Part shown: positions 59,436 through 64,000 of the stretch, in pieces | How positions within the stretch are numbered: position 1 is the stretch's first letter | How the letters are laid out: the number at the start of each line of letters is the position of its first letter | Assembly (NCBI GenBank): GCA_010909165.1 | Contig: MU008178.1 | Span: forward strand, 322,369-386,368 | DNA: 64,000 nt | Direction: 5' to 3' | From: Anthoceros angustus | Lineage: Eukaryota > Streptophyta > Anthocerotopsida > Anthocerotales > Anthocerotaceae | Made by a program: the position numbers and the translations under genes | The notes under the pieces: generated by a model | The model's input: the letters and a program-made list of their open reading frames with translations, nothing else | What the model was told of the DNA's origin: nothing | Databases searched by the model: none

Positions 59436-59800
59436 AATCAATGGATTCGCACCAAGGAGGGTGTTGATTGACACCGGAGCACAGGGTGATCGTTGGAAGA
59501 AGAGTGAAGGAAGCTGGGTCTCCACCAAGAAAGGTTGAAGGAAACCAAGTGGAAGATCCGCATCACTGGGACCACGGAGCATGTGTTGGGGTGACAAGGT
59601 ACAAGCTGAAGGTTTCATTCAAACCAAGAACAGCAGACTTCACCTTTGTCGAGGTACACTGCTTGGTCACTGATGCGCACATTTGATGTCTTGCTGGGAG
59701 CGGACGCTTTGTACAAACCTGGAGTCATGGTGGATTTGTGGACGGAGATAGTCTACTATCGACCAGGCTGGAGAAGCTGGAGCAAAACCGATGAACGGAT
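59436..59800 (+). pseudogene. Aspartic protease of the second gypsy-type element
   Basis: EINGFAPRRVLIDTGAQ has the catalytic DTGA intact (59,470-59,481). After frame changes come VIVGRRVKEAGSPP, VSFKPRTADFTFVEVHCLV and DVLLGADALYKPGVMVDLWT (from 59,682). These are the flap and second-half blocks of retropepsins, parallel to the minus-strand protease. Confidence 0.83.
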
Positions 59801-60149
59801 TGCCCGCATCCCTCTGCATGCATGGCAAGGATCATGAGAACCTCATTGCCACCGCTACCCAAGTTTGGCCAGAGGAAGGACACGCCATACGTGCTTGAAC
59901 CTCTTGGCGTGTGTCTAACAACCGCACGACTGATGGAGGATTTGACGAGGAGGAAGACAAGCTAGGGTTGCAACCACCCTCGGAGGAGGTTCTTCAAGTC
60001 ACCGGACGGGTGCTGCAATGAGCCGTGCAAAAGGCTGTGGAGGATGGTGCAAGAGGACCCGGTGTCCTATGAGCGGGAGCTACGTAAGTTCTTGCCTAGG
60101 GTTGAGCTTTGTTTGACCTAAACACCGGTCATCACATGGCGACCTCGGG
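59801..60149 (+). other. Degenerate pol stretch between protease and methyltransferase
   Basis: This region lies inside the element but all frames are short. By comparison with the minus-strand copy it should be polyprotein linker. No motif is recognised. Confidence 0.45.
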
Positions 60150-60314
60150 AAGGCGGCATAGTGCTCGTGGAACTCTTTGGAGGCATCAAGTCTTGAAGCA
60201 ATGCTGAAGTGTGGCATCAAAGTGCGAAGATACGTGGATTGTGACCCGGATCCGAAAGCAAAGATTGTGCCGTCAGGCGGAAGGACTTGATGGGGAGTAC
60301 TAACCTCGGCGTGC
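60150..60314 (+). pseudogene. C5 methyltransferase, N-terminal part (motif I)
   Basis: IVLVELFGGIK (from 60,157) is followed, after a one-base shift, by SLEAMLKCGIKVRRYVDCDP and DPKAK. This fits SAM-binding motif I (F-G-G) and the acidic motif II of C5 methyltransferases. The matching segment of the minus-strand copy reads HVLVELFGGI..LEA then GLRIHSYYYCDN. The frame ends where the inserted transposon begins. Confidence 0.82.
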
Positions 60315-62324
60315 CCTACTAGAAAGGGCAGCCTATGTTACGATCGTTGTTGCAATTTTATGTTACACTTCTAACTTGCAACATCATTTGGAGCATATTG
60401 AGTTTGTCATTTCTTTCCCCAAGTGGGCCTACAATCTTAACAGTTTCTCTACCACTTCACCCTCTTTACATCCCCTCTCTCATATTGTTTATGAATTCCT
60501 CATGCAATTACAACATGAATAAGGACCCTCTCTCTTCTCTCCCAGTCCCCATCTTTATTACACCCCATTGAGTACAATTAGTTAATGTTTTTCCTAGCGC
60601 TCTTTGCACTCTCTTCACAACTATTTGTTAATGGTGCCCTTTGAATATCACGGTAACATGCCCATTAATTGTCACCTTAAGGTGACCTAAACATAATATT
60701 ATTTACCTATATAGTTTGTGGGTCAGGCTCACTGTGTTCGGGCAGGAAGGAGGAGGAGGAGGAGGGAGGAGGGGAGAGGAGGGAGGAAGAGGAGAGGAGG
60801 AGGAAGGGGAGAGGCAGGAAAGGGGAGAGGAGGAGGAGAGGAGGGAGGAGAGGAGGAGGAGGAGGAGAGGAGGAGGAGGCAATGAGAAAGGGGAGGGATC
60901 AGAGGTGGGGAGGAGGAGGAGGAGGGAGGAGGAGGAGGAGGAGGAGGAGGAGGAGGAGGAGGAGGAGGAGGAGGAGGAGGAGGAGAGAGGCAAGAGGAAA
61001 GGGGAGAGGGATCGATATAGAGGAGGAGGAGGAGAGGAAGGAGGAAAGGAGGAGGAGGAGGAGGAGGAGGAGGGAGGAGGAAGGAGGAGGGAGAGGGAGG
61101 AGGAGGAGGAGGAAGGAGGAGGGAGGAAGGAGGGAGAGGAAGAAGGAGGAGATGGGAAGAAGGAGGAGGAGGGAGGAAAGGAAGAGGAGGAGGCCCGTTC
61201 CATGCTGTGATTTCAAGTAGAGACCCAATCCATGCTTGGATTTCAGTGAGACCCATTCCATGCTATGATTTCCGTCAATTTTTCGATTGATGCGTAACCA
61301 CCGTGACATGATGTTGGTGAAGGGATGGTGGCGGGCGGGATCACGTGTACGTATAAGCGGATCTTGTACTTGTAGAGCATTGTCAGGCCAAGACCTGTTC
61401 CAATCATGATTTCCTCTCAAATTTTCAGCGAACTAGCTAGTGCGATTTGATGTTAGAGAAGGCGATAGTAGCATGGCGGGTGTCTCGTGTACATGTACAA
61501 CGCAAGTAGTTGCAAGGTCGTGCCAAGACCCATTCCATCTTTATTTCTTATCTCAAATTTTCAGTGCGTGCAGGACTATGATGTGAAGTTAGGGAAGGCG
61601 ATGGAAGAAGGCGGAGGGAGGATAGGAGGTGGAGCAACGCAGCCATGGTCGAGGCAAGGGCAAAAGGCGCGTGGACATGAGGCGTGTCTAGGGGAGAGAA
61701 GGAGGGAGGACTTGGGCCAAACAACCCAGCGCAAACATGGGTCCGCGTAGCACAAACTCGTAGGCACAAAAGGCCGAATGCTCAAGGACAAACTAGTAAA
61801 CGTATCGTGGACGTGTACAAAGTATGTACGTTATCCGTGTACGATATGCTTATTTTTATATAAAATAGAATATGACCATATATCACGGAAATTACCATAT
61901 AGTATATGTTACCATGAACAATACGTGTATTTTACAAAGAATGTATTCATACATGTATTTTTATATATGTGTATTCATACGAGTATCGGTGGGAACTACT
62001 AAGTAAAACTAGGTATTCCATAGGGTAATAGTAGTAAAAGAGGAAGGTAGATGGGGAGGAGGTTCGGTACCAAGCACAGAAAAGAGACGATGTAACACTT
62101 TGGTTGTTGCAATTATGTTGAAATTTTGAGAGGGACACAAACCACCTCTCACTACATTGCAACATAATTGCAACAAGACATATATGAGTAAGGTGGAGGT
62201 TGGTTTCCAAACCTAAGCATCAAGGGGTCCCAAAAGTGTAACAAGACCCCAAGATTTTAACATAATTGCAACAAAGGGGTCCAAATCTTAACATAAAATG
62301 TAACATGACGCCCTTTCTAGTAGG
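60315..62324. mobile_element. 2.0-kb non-autonomous transposon with 15-bp terminal inverted repeats
   Basis: CCTACTAGAAAGGGC at 60,315-60,329 is matched by its exact reverse complement at 62,310-62,324. Subterminal regions repeat GTTGCAA/TTGCAAC and GTTAC/GTAAC motifs, as in CACTA-like elements, though the tip is CCTACT rather than CACTA. No transposase is recognisable inside. The interior holds a 450-bp polypurine tract and about 1 kb of sequence without genes (61,200-62,040). A clean target-site duplication was not found; GTG occurs close to both ends. Confidence 0.85.
60744..61192 (+). repeat. GGA-rich polypurine tract of about 450 bp
   Basis: Nearly uninterrupted GGA, GGAA and GGGA words are broken by only a few pyrimidines (AGGCAGG, GGCAATG, GATCAG, GATCGATATAG). 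The longest pure (GGA)n run is 60,930-60,985. The Glu/Gly and Ser/Pro-rich open frames on the two strands are by-products. Confidence 0.97.
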
Positions 62325-62597
62325 TGGGAGTGGGTGGGTTACCGAGGAGGCGGTCGATGGATGCTCGCATGATAGGGTTGTCCCATTTGAGTTGTCTTGG
62401 GCAACCGTGGACCTTGTCATCGCGGGTTGGGAGTGTCGAGGACTATCCTCTGCAGGCAAGGGTCAAGGTCAAGGATCCACGACAACATTGTTCTATGACG
62501 ATGAGGATCTTGCGCTTGAAAAGGGCAAGAAAGGCCTTGTGGATACATGTTGGAGAATGTGCCAGCATGCCCAAGAAATTTTTAATGGTGTGCAAGT
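62325..62597 (+). pseudogene. C5 methyltransferase, continuation with motif IV
   Basis: PFELSWATVDLVIAGWECRG (to 62,442) has the catalytic-loop Cys at 62,434-62,436, again with Glu in place of the usual Pro. LSSAGKGQGQG follows, and a weak ALEKGKKGLVDTCWRM. Without the 2.0-kb insertion, motifs I and IV would be about 250 bp apart, the same as in the minus-strand copy (about 240 bp). The reading is cut at 62,598 by another transposon start. Confidence 0.82.
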
Positions 62598-63480
62598 CCT
62601 ACTAGAAAGGCAGCCTATATTCTGATCGTTGTTGCAATTTTATGTTACTTCAAATTGCAACATGCTATAGGCTTGGTATTAAGTTTGACACTATTCCCTT
62701 CTCATTTTGTCACCATCTTAACACGAACTCTCTCTCTCATCACCTCACCCTCCTAAGTACACCTCTCTCTCACAAGCATTGTTTATGATTTCAAACATAC
62801 TATATGAAACTATATTCACAGTCCTTTGTTACAATTTCATGTAACACTTTCCATTTGGAACACTCATTAAGTTAGTTGGCTTGGTGTTAAGTTTGTGATA
62901 CTCTTCTCTACCTTCTCTCACCATCTTAACAACATGCAAGTGGTCTGTTGACTTTACACCTCACCATTAAGAGCTTAGCATTAAGTTTGTTGGCTTGGTG
63001 TTAAGTTTGTGATTTTCTTCTCCACCTTCCCTCACCTTCTTAACAACCTGCCTTTGGTCTCTCCTTTCACCTTACACTCCTAGTTAATGCTCCAGTATGA
63101 CACCCATTTTATAATTTTTCCCTCTTTGTGTTGCAACATGACTGTGACAATGAGCTCCCCTCTCACACTACTATTTTTATTCTTCCCCTCTTGCTTTTCC
63201 TACATGACAGTAACCAGGAACTCTATCTCTCTCCCTTTGGTTGTCATTCTCTTTCCATTTTGCCTCCTTTGCATAGCTATGCATTTATAATCTACCTTCC
63301 CTCTTCAATGCACCCTTGTGTCCACATCTGGTTTTGTTTTAAGCTCCATACAATTGAAAACTCTTGTTTTTGATTATGTATAGTAGGATTCTAGATTATT
63401 TTATATGTCTATCTATATATACACGGTTTGCGGGCGACTTATGTGTATATTCCTATATATATATATATATATATATATAT
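62598..63480. mobile_element. Second copy of the TIR transposon, left end
   Basis: CCTACTAGAAAGGCAGCCTA at 62,598 matches the left end at 60,315, and the next lines (CGTTGTTGCAATTTTATGTT) agree almost base for base. The interior stays similar: TTGCAACAT, CTTAAC and CTCTCTC segments and repeated AAGTTTG. No right terminus is seen before the sequence break at 63,481. No gene is recognisable in it. Confidence 0.75.
63455..63480. repeat. (TA)n microsatellite at a sequence break
   Basis: About 13 TA units run directly into the single N at 63,481. Base composition changes completely after the N. Confidence 0.97.
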
Positions 63481-63481
63481 N
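63481..63481. other. Single N: assembly join
   Basis: This is the only ambiguous base in the window. It separates AT-rich transposon sequence from about 70 percent GC sequence, so the two sides may not be adjacent in the genome. Confidence 0.9.
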
Positions 63482-64000
63482 AGCGGCTGCGCCCACAGGC
63501 GGGCAGCCGGCCGCCGGCATGGAACATGTGGGGCTCGGCATGCCGATCGTTGTCGATAAAGCCATGCGGCGCCGCTGGTGCGAGCGGCCAGCGTGCAGGC
63601 GCCGGCATCGGCGCATAAGCGCTGTCGCGCCACCGCGACCCAGTGTGGGGCGGCCCGTCTGCGTGCGGGTAGGCGCGGCCCACCGTGATTAAAGCCGGGC
63701 CTGCACCGTCGACGGTGCGAGGCGTCGGCGGGCAGCCGGCCCCGCGGCAATGGCGTCGGCGGGCACCTCGGCGCAGTAGCGCGATCCTCCTGGCGCCCGG
63801 TAGATGGGGCATCGCACTGGTATGGGGTATGGGTTGGGGCCCTCATCCGGCGCCCCCTAGTTGGGCGGCGTGTCCACACTTAACAGTGTGGGGCGTACCG
63901 TCGGTCTCATGCAGGTGGGGCGCGGCCCACCGTGATTAGCCGGACGCCTGCGTCGACCCCGGTGCGAGGCGTCGGCGAGCCGGCCCCGCGGCGTGGGCGT
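63482..64000. repeat. GC-rich sequence with a 246-bp direct repeat
   Basis: GCGGCCCACCGTGATTA occurs at 63,675 and 63,921. Both are followed by similar CGTCGAC, GGTGCGAGGCGTCGGCG and GCCGGCCCCGCGGC blocks and preceded by CAGTGTGGGGCG. This indicates a tandem unit of about 246 bp, with a little over one period visible plus a diverged earlier part. Open frames here are due to GC content. It may be a GC-rich satellite; I see no gene. Confidence 0.75.

Larger units (their letters stand above)
57661..62597 (+). mobile_element. Second gypsy-type element with a C5 methyltransferase (5' portion)
   Basis: On the plus strand the order is gag-like sequence, CCHC knuckle, basic/acidic spacer, aspartic protease, C5-MTase motif I, an inserted transposon, then C5-MTase motif IV. 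The protease and MTase blocks correspond to those of the minus-strand element but are clearly diverged. RT, RNase H and integrase are not in the window; a second transposon begins at 62,598 and the sequence is broken at 63,481. No LTR was recognised. Confidence 0.78.

Noticed and set aside
60703-61420. Long Glu/Gly-, Arg-, Ser- and Pro-rich open frames on both strands
   Set aside because: They only translate the polypurine tract.
63439-63939. Open frames in the GC-rich end
   Set aside because: They are due to high GC content, run across the N or through the 246-bp repeat, and match nothing known to me.

Overview
The window looks like plant nuclear DNA made almost wholly of repeats. Evidence for a land plant or close relative: an array of neprosin-family (DUF4409 + DUF239) genes with GT..AG introns and a TATA box, a Ty1/copia pol fragment, a LINE, CACTA-type transposon ends, and gypsy elements with a PHD finger after the integrase. 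The last feature, together with cytosine methyltransferase domains inside the gypsy elements, points by inference to a non-seed plant or streptophyte alga rather than a flowering plant. No host single-copy gene, tRNA or rRNA was recognised.

Region 1 (1-41,440) is a head-to-tail tandem array of a unit of about 4.2 kb. Each unit carries one plus-strand neprosin-like gene (TATA box, secretory leader, activation-peptide block, GCFNLFCAGFVQTN and GYWP blocks) of about 1.9 kb and a spacer of about 2.2 kb with no recognisable gene. There are nine copies with a 5' end, one 3' end at the window start, one partial duplicate, and internal duplications of 561, 186 and 958 bp with microhomology at the junctions. 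Copies are nearly identical except for small indels clustered at CCGG, CG and CHG sites. This suggests base-calling error on heavily methylated DNA at least as much as real decay. As read, every copy is frame-disrupted.

Region 2 (41,440-48,240) starts with a sharp junction into a 5'-truncated Ty1/copia pol. A 33-bp G-rich minisatellite follows, then a degenerate LINE whose reverse transcriptase has lost its ADD triad, and an orphan fragment of the neprosin repeat. The region ends with an AT-rich stretch holding a perfect 48-bp palindrome, a CACTA terminus, a 74-bp tandem duplication and a 10-bp-type minisatellite.

Region 3 (48,240-56,790, minus strand) is a degenerate Ty3/gypsy retrotransposon bounded by direct repeats of about 490 bp. 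Its order is gag with a Cys-rich domain, aspartic protease, DNA cytosine-C5 methyltransferase, reverse transcriptase, RNase H, integrase, PHD finger. GCTAGGCGATGC-type minisatellites flank both ends.

Region 4 (57,200-63,480, plus strand) holds a second, diverged element of the same kind: gag knuckle, protease, methyltransferase motif I, then motif IV. A 2.0-kb transposon with 15-bp terminal inverted repeats and a 450-bp polypurine tract sits between the two methyltransferase motifs. A second copy of that transposon begins at 62,598. One N at 63,481 then joins the window to unrelated GC-rich sequence with a 246-bp repeat.

The most interesting content is the pair of gypsy-type elements that carry their own C5 methyltransferase between protease and reverse transcriptase, next to an array whose sequence itself hints at dense cytosine methylation.
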